Counted from the first letter of the stretch, positions 34,182 through 42,331 are shown. The stretch is 46,637 nt of DNA from Oligoflexia bacterium (GCA_903881565.1 CAIRTR010000155.1:1-46637), one strand, 5' to 3'. The notes: generated by a model from the letters alone, not told the origin. Program-made: numbers and translations.

Positions 34182-34190
34182 ACGCAACAT
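34182..34190. promoter_or_regulatory. Candidate operator half-site ACGCAACAT
   Basis: CAACGCAACATAG lies 63 bases upstream of the beta-barrel-like gene's start. It matches the half-site seen at three places in the EPS locus, so this gene may belong to the same regulon. Confidence 0.3.
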
Positions 34191-34343
34191 AGCTCTTACT
34201 CTTTGAGGAGTTACGGTGTCCTCATTGTTTGCGCTATTTGCGTCGAGTGCATTCGATGAATCTAAGTGTAAAGTTCTTAACCACTTAGGAGGCTCTCTTA
34301 TGGCGGGGCTTGACTTTAATATATATTCTGATATATATTGATA

Positions 34344-34583
34344 ATGGGCGAAGTGGTCTATTTTCATGGTGTAAGTATCCGAGTGAATCTCCGAGATCAC
34401 CTTCCGCCCCATCTCCATGTCGTAGGTAATGGCGGTGAAGCACGCTTTAACCTAAAGACGATGGAGTGGATGGAGAGCAAAGGCTTTACCCGTTCTGATC
34501 TTGTTGCGATTCGAGAAGTGATCGAACGCCGCATCGAAGAATGCTGGGATGAATGGAGGCGAATTTATGGCGAAAAAAACTAA
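34344..34583 (+). CDS. DUF4160 family protein
   Basis: A small protein of about 79 residues from ATG 34344 (the track uses TTG 34338). It shows the DUF4160 pattern: 'VVYFHGVSIRVNLRDHLPPH' with the DHxPPHxH core, 'GGEARFNL', and a C-terminal helix ending 'ECWDEWRRI' (compare the usual LxxNW ending). Members are often found in toxin-antitoxin-like pairs, usually with DUF2442. Here the partner is a CopG-type protein whose gene starts inside this one. Function is not established from sequence. Confidence 0.7.
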   Translation: MGEVVYFHGVSIRVNLRDHLPPHLHVVGNGGEARFNLKTMEWMESKGFTRSDLVAIREVIERRIEECWDEWRRIYGEKN

Positions 34584-34875
34584 AGTTCACTACGGCAAGT
34601 CAAATTTACTCCCTGAGCGGATTGAACCCAAAGATGAGAAGATTCGAATTTCAATCATCATGGAAGGGGATTTGCTCGATGCACTTAAGACGCGCGCAAA
34701 GGAGCTAGGGCGCCCTTATCAAACGTTGATGAAGGAGGTTCTTCGGAAGAACCTGCAAATAGAAATTCCAGGTCATTTCGATTTCGATGCGTTGATGCAG
34801 AAGGTGCAGGAGATCAACACAAAACTCGACCACGTTCAGGAGACTGAAGATCAAATTCTGGCAAAACGAGCTTGA
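34567..34875 (+). CDS. CopG/BrnA-like antitoxin
   Basis: A 102-residue protein from ATG 34567, which has GGAGG 7 bases upstream inside the preceding gene. The core 'IRISIIMEGDLLDALKTRAK..GRPYQTLMKEVLRK' is the ribbon-helix-helix pattern of CopG-family antitoxins. The C-terminal ~30 residues look helical ('MQKVQEINTKLDHVQETEDQ') and may bind the partner. It overlaps the DUF4160 gene by 17 bases, so the two are co-translated and are the likely cognate pair. Confidence 0.72.
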   Translation: MAKKTKVHYGKSNLLPERIEPKDEKIRISIIMEGDLLDALKTRAKELGRPYQTLMKEVLRKNLQIEIPGHFDFDALMQKVQEINTKLDHVQETEDQILAKRA

Positions 34876-34926
34876 TCGCAGATACGAGCGACCGTCAAAC
34901 AAAGGGCGCGGGCAAGAGGATTCCTG

Positions 34927-35143
34927 ATGGACTCAGACGCAAAACAGAGTGAGCCGTTGACAGTACTGTCAACAATGGTATAGCCAGGTCGAGATATGCC
35001 GTCATTACGAAGAAAAGCATGGCGACTACCTTCACGATGATTTGATTTTGGAACTGCTGGAGAACCTCGAGGGAAGTGATTACCGCCTCGTTTGGCGGGT
35101 GACCAACGGACGACTCAGGCTTCTCGTGATCAACTGTTATTGA
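34927..35143 (+). pseudogene. Possible frameshifted small gene before the HTH gene
   Basis: ATG 34927 has AGAGGA 6 bases upstream and opens MDSDAKQSEPLTVLSTM but stops at 34983. One frame over, from about 34976, the reading continues 'WYSQVEICRHYEEKHGDYL' and on to 'YRLVWRVTNGRLRLLVINCY', ending at 35143, 17 bases before the next gene. Joined, they would give about 72 residues. A small basic protein just ahead of an HTH antitoxin gene is the place of a HigB/RelE-type toxin, but I cannot confirm the family. Confidence 0.4.
34957..34972. promoter_or_regulatory. Perfect 16-base palindrome TTGACAGTACTGTCAA
   Basis: TTGACAGTACTGTCAA equals its own reverse complement, a classic dimer binding site. 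It lies 190 bases upstream of the HTH gene and inside the broken small ORF. It is a candidate operator for the HTH or CopG protein. Confidence 0.5.
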
Positions 35144-35160
35144 AATAAGGAGAAACTGAA

Positions 35161-35505
35161 ATGCCTAAAAAAGCGCGGATCACGAAGCTACCCATTGGCG
35201 ATCAAGAGCATTGGGCGACCGTTGAGCGCCTATCCGCCCAAGATCATGAGGCGACACGAATTCCATCGAAGACGGCTCCGCTGCGCGAACGGATGAAGTT
35301 TGAAGCTGCCCAGGTGATCACCCGATATTTGATTGAAAATAAACTTTCCCAAGTTCAATTGGCTGAGAGGTTGAAAATCAACCGGTCTCTAGTGAACAAA
35401 ATTGTAAGGGGGAGGCTCGAAGAGTTTGGTTTAGATCGGCTCACCGAATACGTCGAGAGGCTTTATCCGAAGGCCACAGGGCATTTTAAGGTCGCTTTGG
35501 GCTGA
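35161..35505 (+). CDS. XRE-type HTH protein, probable antitoxin
   Basis: A 114-residue protein with a C-terminal helix-turn-helix: 'LSQVQLAERLKINRSLVNKI' at about residues 61-80, followed by 'GRLEEFGLDRLTEYVERLYP'. This arrangement (N-terminal ~50-residue lead, then an HTH with a 'GRxxxFxxxxL' ending) resembles HigA2/HTH_37 antitoxins. AAGGAG lies 8 bases before the ATG. The gene ahead of it, where a toxin would be, looks frameshifted, so this may be an orphan antitoxin. Confidence 0.72.
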   Translation: MPKKARITKLPIGDQEHWATVERLSAQDHEATRIPSKTAPLRERMKFEAAQVITRYLIENKLSQVQLAERLKINRSLVNKIVRGRLEEFGLDRLTEYVERLYPKATGHFKVALG

Positions 35506-35532
35506 GCGTGTCGGCTCGCTTTCTTACGGACT

Positions 35533-36249
35533 TTACTTCACCAATTGCGCTTCAATATCCTTCATAAAAGCCACTCGACCCGCCATGGACTTTTTACTCC
35601 CGAAAAGCCCCCGAAAACCCGCGACCCAGCTTCGATCACAAAGATTGCCGTTTTGATCAGCATCGATGAGCAGACGACGGATTTCATCTTCGTTTAATTC
35701 AGGCTTTTTCTTCTGAACCGCCTTCGTGAGTTTGCGCAACATTTTTCCGTTGCCGACGCCGTAAGCGTCTTTCAAAAGTTTGTAAACGTGATTGGTCTTC
35801 ACAAATTTGGTGATCGCATAACTCTCATAGCCAATCAGGCCGACCAAAACCGCACCGGGAATCACGTTTTGCACGATAAACCCTGCCGTAGTCGCAAACG
35901 ACCCTAAACCCGCTTTCAGCGTGGTCCAACCAGCGTACTCCCAGTTGAAGGCCAAAATCGCGGATTCGATTTCACCTGCGACTCCCACGACGGGGATCAC
36001 TCCTGTCATGATCGCGTAGCGGTTCCTTAATTTGCGATAATCATCCATGCAGCGAGACTCAACGGTGAGCGCCGCTTTTTCGGATTGGATTTCACTCATT
36101 AACTCATCCGGATCCGGTGCGGTCGCACTCGTAACGACATCATCTTCTGCAGCAGAATTTGCTTCATCAGCAAAAGAAGCGGCAGGTGACAGCGCCAACA
36201 TTGAAAGAACCGCAAAGGACACCAAAACTAAATAGGATCGTGTTTTCAT
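35533..36249 (-). CDS. Exported protein of unknown function with a possible EF-hand-like loop
   Basis: A 238-residue protein from ATG 36249 with signal peptide MKTRSYLVLVSFAVLSMLAL..FA. The mature N-terminus is acidic. One or two hydrophobic stretches follow (about residues 95-140, 'GFIVQNVIPGAVLVGLIGYE'), so it may be membrane-attached. Near the C-terminus 'IDADQNGNLCDRS' resembles an EF-hand loop (Asp, Asp, Asn, Asn at positions 1, 3, 5, 7) but lacks the usual Glu at position 12. No family is recognised. Neither start has a clear ribosome binding site; the track's GTG is 9 bases further up. Divergent from RNase R. Confidence 0.62.
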   Translation of the reverse strand: MKTRSYLVLVSFAVLSMLALSPAASFADEANSAAEDDVVTSATAPDPDELMSEIQSEKAALTVESRCMDDYRKLRNRYAIMTGVIPVVGVAGEIESAILAFNWEYAGWTTLKAGLGSFATTAGFIVQNVIPGAVLVGLIGYESYAITKFVKTNHVYKLLKDAYGVGNGKMLRKLTKAVQKKKPELNEDEIRRLLIDADQNGNLCDRSWVAGFRGLFGSKKSMAGRVAFMKDIEAQLVK

Positions 36250-36347
36250 ACGGGACACTTGCTAACACTTGCGTCCCGGGGCGTCAAGGCTTCGTGAATT
36301 CAACGCCTCATTGCCATTATATCGAGTTATGCGCTACATTATGAGTC

Positions 36348-38543
36348 ATGAAGCGAGAAAAGAAACGCGAAGAGCGGTCTTCCGGCGGCGGGCAGTTTAC
36401 GGACCGAAGTGGACGAGTGCATGACAAAAAAAAAGGTCCTGTTGAAGGCGCAAAGCCCCTACACGGGAAGCCCCCTCACAAGGGCGAGCAAAGAGATTTC
36501 AAAAAAGGATCTCAGAAGCCTTCCCAGAAACGGTTCCAAAAAAGCTACCAAGACACGCCTCTCCGACCCGAAACCGTGCTTCGAGCCACCGTTGAAAAGA
36601 ACCGCAAAGGCTTTGGCTTTCTGATTTTCGAAGGACAAAGAAGAGAAGACGCCTTCATTCCCCCCAGGGAAGCAGAAAAATTGTTTCAGGGCGATCGCGT
36701 CGAGGTCACCCTTAATCAACGAGGCGGCGTCGTCGATCTAAAAGTTCTGGAACATCGGTTTAGAGAACTTGTAGGACGCTATACCCCTATCCCATCGCAG
36801 GGCAAACATCCGCGAGGTGGATATGTCGTCTACGAACGCAAGCGCACCCGCGAAGAAGTTTTTGTGCCTGAAAAGATGTCCCAGCCAAAAGGCGCGAAAC
36901 CTGTGGCTCCCGGCGATTGGGTGCGCGCAAAACTTCACTTTCACGAAAAAGGCCCTTTTCAGGTTACAGCCGAGATTACCGAAAGTTACGGCAGCGAACT
37001 TCCCGCAAGCGCCGACATCGAAATGGTTGCGGCCGAATACAATCTGATTGAAGAACATTCGGCCGGCGCCGTACGCGAAGCCAAAGAGTTTAAACTTGAT
37101 GTCGCGCAAGTTCTTTCGACCGGCCGCGAAGACCTACGCAATGTCCCCTTTATTACAATCGATGGTGAAACCGCCCGGGATTTTGATGATGCGATATATG
37201 TCGAGAGAAACAAATCCGGCTATATTCTCTGGGTCGCCATCGCAGATGTAAGCCATTATGTCCGTCCCGGCACCGAACTCGACAAAGAGGCTTTATCCCG
37301 GGGTACGAGCGTGTATTTTCCGGAGCGCGCGTTTCACATGCTGCCCGGCGCCCTCTCAGAGCACCTCTGTAGCCTCAAGCCCAAAGAACCTCGTTTGGCA
37401 TTTGTCGCAAAGATGGAATTTGATCGAAACGGTCAACGAGAGAACACCGTGCTCATCGAAGCGGTGATCGAAAGTAAAAGAAGAGCCACTTACAATGAAA
37501 TCCAAAAAGAATGGCTTGCCCAACAAAAAGACAAGACCTGGGAATTCACCCCCCATTTTGAGCTTTTTAGACTCATTCAGAAAACTCGCTCCACGCGAGG
37601 ATCCATCGACTTTGATCTCCCAGAAGCGCAAGTCCGAGTGGATGCCGTCGGAGAGCCGATTTCGATTACCCTCGCCGAGCGTTTTGAAGCCCATCGTTTA
37701 ATCGAAGAATTCATGATCGCAGCCAACGAGGCCGTGACGGATTGGATGATGCAAAAAAAGTGGCCGTTCATCTATCGAACTCATGATGAGCCCGCTTATG
37801 AGTCCTTGCTCAAATTCTCGAAACTCGCGGCAACCGCAGGAATCAAATTTTTGCTCCGTGACGAAAACCTCAATCAATCGCTGGCCGACCTTGTTCGTCG
37901 CCTCGATAATCATCCAGCGCAGTCTCTTTTGAATACTGCCCTTTTGCGTTCGTTAAAGCGCGCGATTTATAGCGCAACCCATGGGATTCATTTTGGACTG
38001 GCCTCCCCTGGCTACACTCACTTTACGAGCCCCATTCGGCGCTATCCCGATCTTGTCGTGCACCGCTTGTTACGCCACGCTCTTCAGATCGAAAAAAGCA
38101 AACTCCCTCCGCTCAAACCCAAAGAGCGCAGTGATATGGAAAAAGCACTTGAAGAAACCGCAGACCACTGCAGCTATCGTGAGCGAGTGGCAACACTTGC
38201 GGATCGCGAAGCGATAAAGCTCAAGCAAGTTCGATTGATGAAGCGTCACATCGGCGAAGAATTTGACGGCAAGGTTATTGGCATGGCTGAAGTGGGAATG
38301 TTCGTTCAGATCGACGCCCCTTATGTCGAAGGACTGGTCACCGCGGAGTCCATTGGCGATGACGTTTATCAATTCAACGAAGAGCGAATGATCTTCTTCG
38401 GACTGCGCAAGAAACGAACGTTTCGCATGGGCGAAGCCATGCGCATTCGAGTCGTGCGCGCCGATCTTGATGAGCGCAAGATCGACTTTCAATTTATTGA
38501 TTTGATAAAGCAGCCCCCGACGCCTTCTGCTACTGAGCTGTAA
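36348..38543 (+). CDS. rnr: Ribonuclease R (RNase II/RNB family)
   Basis: 3'-5' exoribonuclease that degrades structured RNA. The 731 residues have a very basic N-terminal extension (1-70), cold-shock domains ('VEKNRKGFGFLIFEG' near 84), the RNB catalytic domain with 'TIDGETARDFDDAIY' (metal-binding aspartates, near 273) and 'YTHFTSPIRRYPDLVVHRLL', and a C-terminal S1 domain ('EFDGKVIGMAEVGMFVQID'). Length fits RNase R rather than RNase II. There is no obvious Shine-Dalgarno before ATG 36348. Its 3' end overlaps the convergent lipoprotein gene by 14 bases. Possibly this region's only clear housekeeping gene besides the ABC-F. Confidence 0.94.
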   Translation: MKREKKREERSSGGGQFTDRSGRVHDKKKGPVEGAKPLHGKPPHKGEQRDFKKGSQKPSQKRFQKSYQDTPLRPETVLRATVEKNRKGFGFLIFEGQRREDAFIPPREAEKLFQGDRVEVTLNQRGGVVDLKVLEHRFRELVGRYTPIPSQGKHPRGGYVVYERKRTREEVFVPEKMSQPKGAKPVAPGDWVRAKLHFHEKGPFQVTAEITESYGSELPASADIEMVAAEYNLIEEHSAGAVREAKEFKLDVAQVLSTGREDLRNVPFITIDGETARDFDDAIYVERNKSGYILWVAIADVSHYVRPGTELDKEALSRGTSVYFPERAFHMLPGALSEHLCSLKPKEPRLAFVAKMEFDRNGQRENTVLIEAVIESKRRATYNEIQKEWLAQQKDKTWEFTPHFELFRLIQKTRSTRGSIDFDLPEAQVRVDAVGEPISITLAERFEAHRLIEEFMIAANEAVTDWMMQKKWPFIYRTHDEPAYESLLKFSKLAATAGIKFLLRDENLNQSLADLVRRLDNHPAQSLLNTALLRSLKRAIYSATHGIHFGLASPGYTHFTSPIRRYPDLVVHRLLRHALQIEKSKLPPLKPKERSDMEKALEETADHCSYRERVATLADREAIKLKQVRLMKRHIGEEFDGKVIGMAEVGMFVQIDAPYVEGLVTAESIGDDVYQFNEERMIFFGLRKKRTFRMGEAMRIRVVRADLDERKIDFQFIDLIKQPPTPSATEL

Positions 38544-39381
38544 ACACCGTTTGATAACATCCCATCGCCATCAAGAATTTGGCAGATGTTGCATCTGCAA
38601 CGGCCGACATGAGGCGCACCAGATATTGCTTCCCTTTCTGAATCTGCGAGGGAGCAAAGCTTGCGTCCGCTTTCATATCGCCAATACAGACCGGGAGACC
38701 ATACTGCGTATTGCCCTGGGAGGGATTCGTATGACAACTTATATAACCCTTTTGAGTGTCATCGATATTCTTGCCGGCCCCCGAACCCGTCTTCCACCCG
38801 ATAGAGCCGCTGTAGGGAACATAACCTAAGATAAATCGACGATCGCCGGAGTCTTCAAAATGAAAGCTTTGGAAATCCTGTCCGTCCGTTTGAAAACGCC
38901 CCGTTCTCCAAATAACTCCAGGGGGAACCGTCCAACCGGAAAACAGAACTTGGCTGACAACGGGATTACCATTTGCAGCATAGCAGTATTGCTGCCCATT
39001 AATCTTGTCGCCCGCTTTAGTACAAAGAGTGACTTCCCAAACCAGAAAGTTATTAGCCTTCCCCTCGTAACCATCCCAACCCCCTGTAACTGGACCGAGA
39101 TCAAAATATTCAAAGTGGGGCGCCGAAGTCACAATATAATGGGGTTTGCCCTGTTGTTGCTCCTGCGCGGTCAATTCCGACCTCAGACGTAAATCAACAC
39201 ACCCAAAAGTTTCGCCGCCTGGTGGACTGGTATTCGTAGGAGTTGGTGAAGGTGTAGGCGTCGGTCCTGGTATGCCATCTTCTGTGATACAAGAAGATAG
39301 AGCCATTGCACCAACGAGTAGAATAGCTGCTGCGGCCAAACTTGATCTGATCTTTTTAACTGTGTGAGTCTGTTTTTTCAT
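38530..39381 (-). CDS. Lipoprotein with Pro/Thr linker, unknown function
   Basis: A 283-residue protein with a lipoprotein signal ending 'GAMALSSC', then a flexible linker 'PGPTPTPSPTPTNTSPPGG' that would hold the domain off the membrane, then a ~230-residue globular domain rich in Gly, Trp and aromatic residues with six cysteines. No family is recognised. It overlaps the end of RNase R by 14 bases tail to tail. A second lipoprotein gene lies 21 bases upstream, so the two are probably co-transcribed. Confidence 0.7.
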   Translation of the reverse strand: MKKQTHTVKKIRSSLAAAAILLVGAMALSSCITEDGIPGPTPTPSPTPTNTSPPGGETFGCVDLRLRSELTAQEQQQGKPHYIVTSAPHFEYFDLGPVTGGWDGYEGKANNFLVWEVTLCTKAGDKINGQQYCYAANGNPVVSQVLFSGWTVPPGVIWRTGRFQTDGQDFQSFHFEDSGDRRFILGYVPYSGSIGWKTGSGAGKNIDDTQKGYISCHTNPSQGNTQYGLPVCIGDMKADASFAPSQIQKGKQYLVRLMSAVADATSAKFLMAMGCYQTVFTAQ

Positions 39382-39402
39382 AAGAGTTTTTTCCTTTGTC
39401 GC

Positions 39403-39939
39403 TTACTTATGTTTCGCGATCACGGCATGAATTTCAGCGAGTTCTTCATTGGCAGCAACAAGTTTCTCGGCTGCTTCGCTGAATTGGCCCTGTTTATGAT
39501 AACTTTCCAGCACTCCGACATCGTCTTTCAGCGTGTCGGTTAAGTCCTCGAGTGCCCAGGCAAGATACGAACTCTGCAACTTCATCGAGTGTTTTGTGGT
39601 CTTGATCACAAAATCCAGTGCAAAAGATTTGGCCTTTTTCGGCGCTTTCTTGTTCTGAAGAACCGCCAAAGCCCTCGTGTTCCTCAATCGATAAACATTC
39701 AGGTTATTGAGCGCGGATTGTTTAAAATTTGGAAAATATTCGATCATGCGTATCGCAAACTCCCGAAACGAAGGCATGCTGGCAAGCGATCGCTTGACCT
39801 CCACTGAAGCAATTGCACGATCCGGCTCCTTCCCATTATTTGCCCCATTATTTGCTTCTTGAATGGGCTTTGACGAGCAAGCCGAAGCAAGACAGAATGT
39901 CGCTGTTGCCACCGAAACCAATAGAATCTTCTTGAGCAT
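39403..39939 (-). CDS. Small helical lipoprotein
   Basis: A 178-residue protein with a lipoprotein signal ending 'FCLASAC', an Asn/Gly-rich linker ('EANNGANNGKEPD'), then an almost entirely helical domain without cysteines. No family is recognised. The binding site AGGAG lies 7 bases before the ATG and is part of an inverted repeat TAGGAG-AA-CTCCTA. First gene of the two-lipoprotein unit and divergent from the ECF sigma gene. Confidence 0.7.
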   Translation of the reverse strand: MLKKILLVSVATATFCLASACSSKPIQEANNGANNGKEPDRAIASVEVKRSLASMPSFREFAIRMIEYFPNFKQSALNNLNVYRLRNTRALAVLQNKKAPKKAKSFALDFVIKTTKHSMKLQSSYLAWALEDLTDTLKDDVGVLESYHKQGQFSEAAEKLVAANEELAEIHAVIAKHK

Positions 39940-40035
39940 AGGAGTTCTCCTAGTTTAGATATCGGCTATCCATATAATTTCTTTTAGAATTTCTTGTGTT
40001 TTTGCCGTATTATTTTGGTGCAACAAAACGTCAGT

Positions 40036-40074
40036 TTTGTGACACAATAAGCGCCTCAAGCAGGCTGTCACAAA
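40036..40074. promoter_or_regulatory. Inverted repeat TTTGTGACA / TGTCACAAA before the ECF sigma gene
   Basis: TTTGTGACA (40036-40044) and TGTCACAAA (40066-40074) are perfect inverted copies 21 bases apart, in the region shared by the divergent lipoprotein and sigma-factor genes. The centre-to-centre distance of 30 bases is about three helical turns, which suits two protein molecules on one DNA face. TGTGA/TCACA recalls CRP half-sites, but the spacing is not that of a CRP site. Confidence 0.5.
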
Positions 40075-40120
40075 CAGGGGCTCTGGAGCGTATATATGAT
40101 TGAAGTGATTAAGAGGATGA

Positions 40121-40630
40121 ATGACTGAACCAAGCGATGAAACCCTTATGAGCGCCTATCGACAAGGGCAGAGCGATGCGTTTGAGATCCTTTATAGGAG
40201 ACATTCGGGCAAAGTTTATGGATTTTTGATGAACAAATTAAAGGATAGAGAAATGGCTGATGACGTTTTTCAAGCGACGTTTCTTAAGCTGCACCATTCA
40301 CGTGCCGCTTATGGGCCAACGCTTCCCTTCTTACCTTGGTTGTTTACCATTTGCCGAAACACGATGATCGATTCGCTGCGAAAGAAAAAGCGCACCTTAG
40401 AAGATTTCAATCAAGACGCCATAGATAATGCCCCTTCTCCGAAACCAGATGTTTCCGAGGCCGTGCTCCCAGATCTCGCTTCTCTTTCATCACATCAACG
40501 AGAAGCGTTGGAGCTTCGCTACAGCCACGATCTCTCCTTTGTGGAGATCGCCCAAAGACTTAATACTTCTTCAGTCAATGTCAGACAGCTGATTAGCCGA
40601 GCGGTCAAGAAACTGAGGTCCAACCAATGA
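40121..40630 (+). CDS. ECF-type RNA polymerase sigma factor
   Basis: A 169-residue sigma-70 family member with only regions 2 and 4. Region 2 includes 'LYRRHSGKVYGFLMNKLKDREMADDVFQATF' in part, with the DVFQxTFL signature; region 4 is 'HQREALELRYSHDLSFVEIAQRLNTS' in part, the -35-recognition helix-turn-helix. AGAGGA lies 4 bases before the ATG. The next gene overlaps at ATGA and encodes a membrane protein, the usual position of an anti-sigma factor. The signal and regulon are unknown. Confidence 0.92.
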   Translation: MTEPSDETLMSAYRQGQSDAFEILYRRHSGKVYGFLMNKLKDREMADDVFQATFLKLHHSRAAYGPTLPFLPWLFTICRNTMIDSLRKKKRTLEDFNQDAIDNAPSPKPDVSEAVLPDLASLSSHQREALELRYSHDLSFVEIAQRLNTSSVNVRQLISRAVKKLRSNQ

Positions 40631-41154
40631 AAATCAATAATAGTGATTATACCGCGTTTCTCGCAGCGAAGGAGATTCCCCCTCCCCCGCGCCTCACTCA
40701 AGAGATTCTCACTCAGGTGCAGCGAGATTTGAACCCACCCCTATGGCGCGTTTTTACCAAGCTTGGTGCTTTGCAGTTAGGCGTCGGCGGCATTGTCCTC
40801 ATGTTTTGCCCACAATTTGGAACAAACCTCTTTTCCGGCATGGGACTTATGACGCCCTTCATGCGCTTTGGAGACATCGGTTGCATGATCGGTTGTGGAT
40901 CTGTTTTCTTGGGGGCCAGCGGGCTCTTGGGCGCACTGATCTTTAGCACAGCCGAACTGGGCGTCATCCGCAAATCCAGACTTCTGCAACTCAGTTCGAT
41001 GGTCTTGCTTTCGGGCGGGGCCTTCGTATGCTTAGCAGGCGACCAGCTCCTGACCCTCGGCTTAGCCTGGGTTTTTGGCGGACTCGTGGGTGGCTTGGCC
41101 ACCATGGAGCTGGGCTGGTTTGCTCGAAAACTCTTCGCTCACGCGAGTCGTTAA
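40627..41154 (+). CDS. Membrane protein, probable anti-sigma partner of the ECF factor
   Basis: A 175-residue protein whose ATG overlaps the sigma stop by 4 bases. The first ~45 residues are cytoplasmic and soluble ('FLAAKEIPPPPRLTQEILTQ'), then about four membrane segments follow. Anti-sigma factors often bind sigma through such a short N-terminal domain, but the zinc-binding HxxxCxxC of the ZAS class is absent and the multi-pass part is not typical. The partnership is inferred from coupling alone. Its 3' end overlaps the convergent SDR gene by 4 bases. Confidence 0.7.
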   Translation: MKINNSDYTAFLAAKEIPPPPRLTQEILTQVQRDLNPPLWRVFTKLGALQLGVGGIVLMFCPQFGTNLFSGMGLMTPFMRFGDIGCMIGCGSVFLGASGLLGALIFSTAELGVIRKSRLLQLSSMVLLSGGAFVCLAGDQLLTLGLAWVFGGLVGGLATMELGWFARKLFAHASR

Positions 41155-41936
41155 ATCACGCGCGAAATAATCCGCATCAGCCAAGGCATGTATCGCGCAA
41201 GCAGCACAATCACCTTCCCATGAAGGGTCAGCACATACTCCCGCTTTCGCCTTGAGATCGCGCACAGAATTTTTCGGGCCGCCGTGTCCGTGGGCATGAC
41301 TAAGAACGCCGGTGCCCGATCCACCCTTTCGGGGTGAAGAACGCCTTGATTGTCAATGTGGCGAATTTCGCTCTTCACAAGTCCCGGGCAAATGAGCGTG
41401 ACCGCGACACCCCACTCTTTCCATTCCGCCGTCAGAGATTCTGCCAGCGCCCGCACCGAGAATTTACTCATGCTATAGGCACTCGATTCAGCAGGAGAAA
41501 TATATGACATCACACTTCCCAGAATCACAAACTGGCCCTTGGATTTTTTAAGCGCTTCACAGCTTGCCTGGGCGGATCTTATAACGCCAAAGACATTGGT
41601 TTCAAATTGGCGCCGGTAATCGTCAAGGGTGAGCTGATCAACCCTGCCGGTCACGCCAAATCCCGCATTTGCGACGAAGATATCCAACTGCCCAAACTCT
41701 TTAATCGCGGCACTCACCGCTGCCTCAAGATCTCCATCGCGATCGACATCCCCTTTAAGGGCGAGCGCTTTTCCCCCCGCGTTTTGAATCTCTAGCGCGA
41801 GTTCGCGGATGCGATCGTCTCGTCGAGCCACTAATGTTACAGCTGCGCCGCTTTGGGCCGCAAGCCGTGCGAGTGCCGCGCCGATGCCGGCGGAGGCACC
41901 CGTGATAAGAATGGATTTACCTTGAAGGTTTGTCAT
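41151..41936 (-). CDS. Short-chain dehydrogenase/reductase (SDR)
   Basis: A 261-residue NAD(P)-dependent oxidoreductase of the classical type: 'ILITGASAGIGAALARLAA' (TGxxxGIG, residues ~9-20), 'ARRDDRI' (the Arg suggests NADP), 'VANAGFG' (NAG motif), 'ILGSVMSYISP' (active-site Ser) and 'YSMSK' (YxxxK). The hydrophobic C-terminus ('VIVLLARYMPWLMRII') may attach it to the membrane, as in lipid-modifying SDRs. It overlaps the upstream DUF4234 gene by 4 bases (ATGA). Substrate unknown. Confidence 0.9.
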   Translation of the reverse strand: MTNLQGKSILITGASAGIGAALARLAAQSGAAVTLVARRDDRIRELALEIQNAGGKALALKGDVDRDGDLEAAVSAAIKEFGQLDIFVANAGFGVTGRVDQLTLDDYRRQFETNVFGVIRSAQASCEALKKSKGQFVILGSVMSYISPAESSAYSMSKFSVRALAESLTAEWKEWGVAVTLICPGLVKSEIRHIDNQGVLHPERVDRAPAFLVMPTDTAARKILCAISRRKREYVLTLHGKVIVLLARYMPWLMRIISRVI

Positions 41937-42331
41937 GGCGCCACTCTCGCAGAATAGAGCTTATTGATCTGATTCTGCTGAATCGCGTCCGCCACAACGG
42001 TTAAGCCAAAAAATGAAACGAGCAAACTCACCAAGGGGAGGTTCGCGTCTTTGGGGTGCCCATACTTCACTTGAACTTCTTGAAGCGCCAAGCCCATTCG
42101 GTATTCGTAGTAAAGGTGAAAAATACCGAACGTGATAATGGACATGATCGCCCAGAGGCTGAAACTCAGCTCTTTTCTGCCCAAAAGACCATTGATCGTC
42201 TTCATCTCACAATAGTTCCAGTAGACGTTGTAAATTCCAAGAGTCACAATCGAAAGGACAATTCCCCACACGATGCTTCGGCAAGCGTCTTGTTCGGGTA
42301 CGGGCAAGTGAGACGTGGCTTCTAAAGTCAT
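41933..42331 (-). CDS. DUF4234 domain membrane protein
   Basis: A 132-residue integral membrane protein with three hydrophobic segments. 'SIVWGIVLSIVTLGIYNVYW' and 'ITFGIFHLYYEYRMG' are the repeated TxGIYxxYW-type motifs of DUF4234. Function is unknown for the family. It is translationally coupled to the downstream SDR gene, which also has a hydrophobic tail, so both may act at the inner membrane. AGGA lies about 8 bases before the ATG. Confidence 0.78.
   Translation of the reverse strand: MTLEATSHLPVPEQDACRSIVWGIVLSIVTLGIYNVYWNYCEMKTINGLLGRKELSFSLWAIMSIITFGIFHLYYEYRMGLALQEVQVKYGHPKDANLPLVSLLVSFFGLTVVADAIQQNQINKLYSARVAP

Noticed and set aside
34116-34418. Minus-strand ORF of 100 residues
   Set aside because: Overlaps the promoter region and DUF4160 gene, has no recognisable sequence and no binding site.
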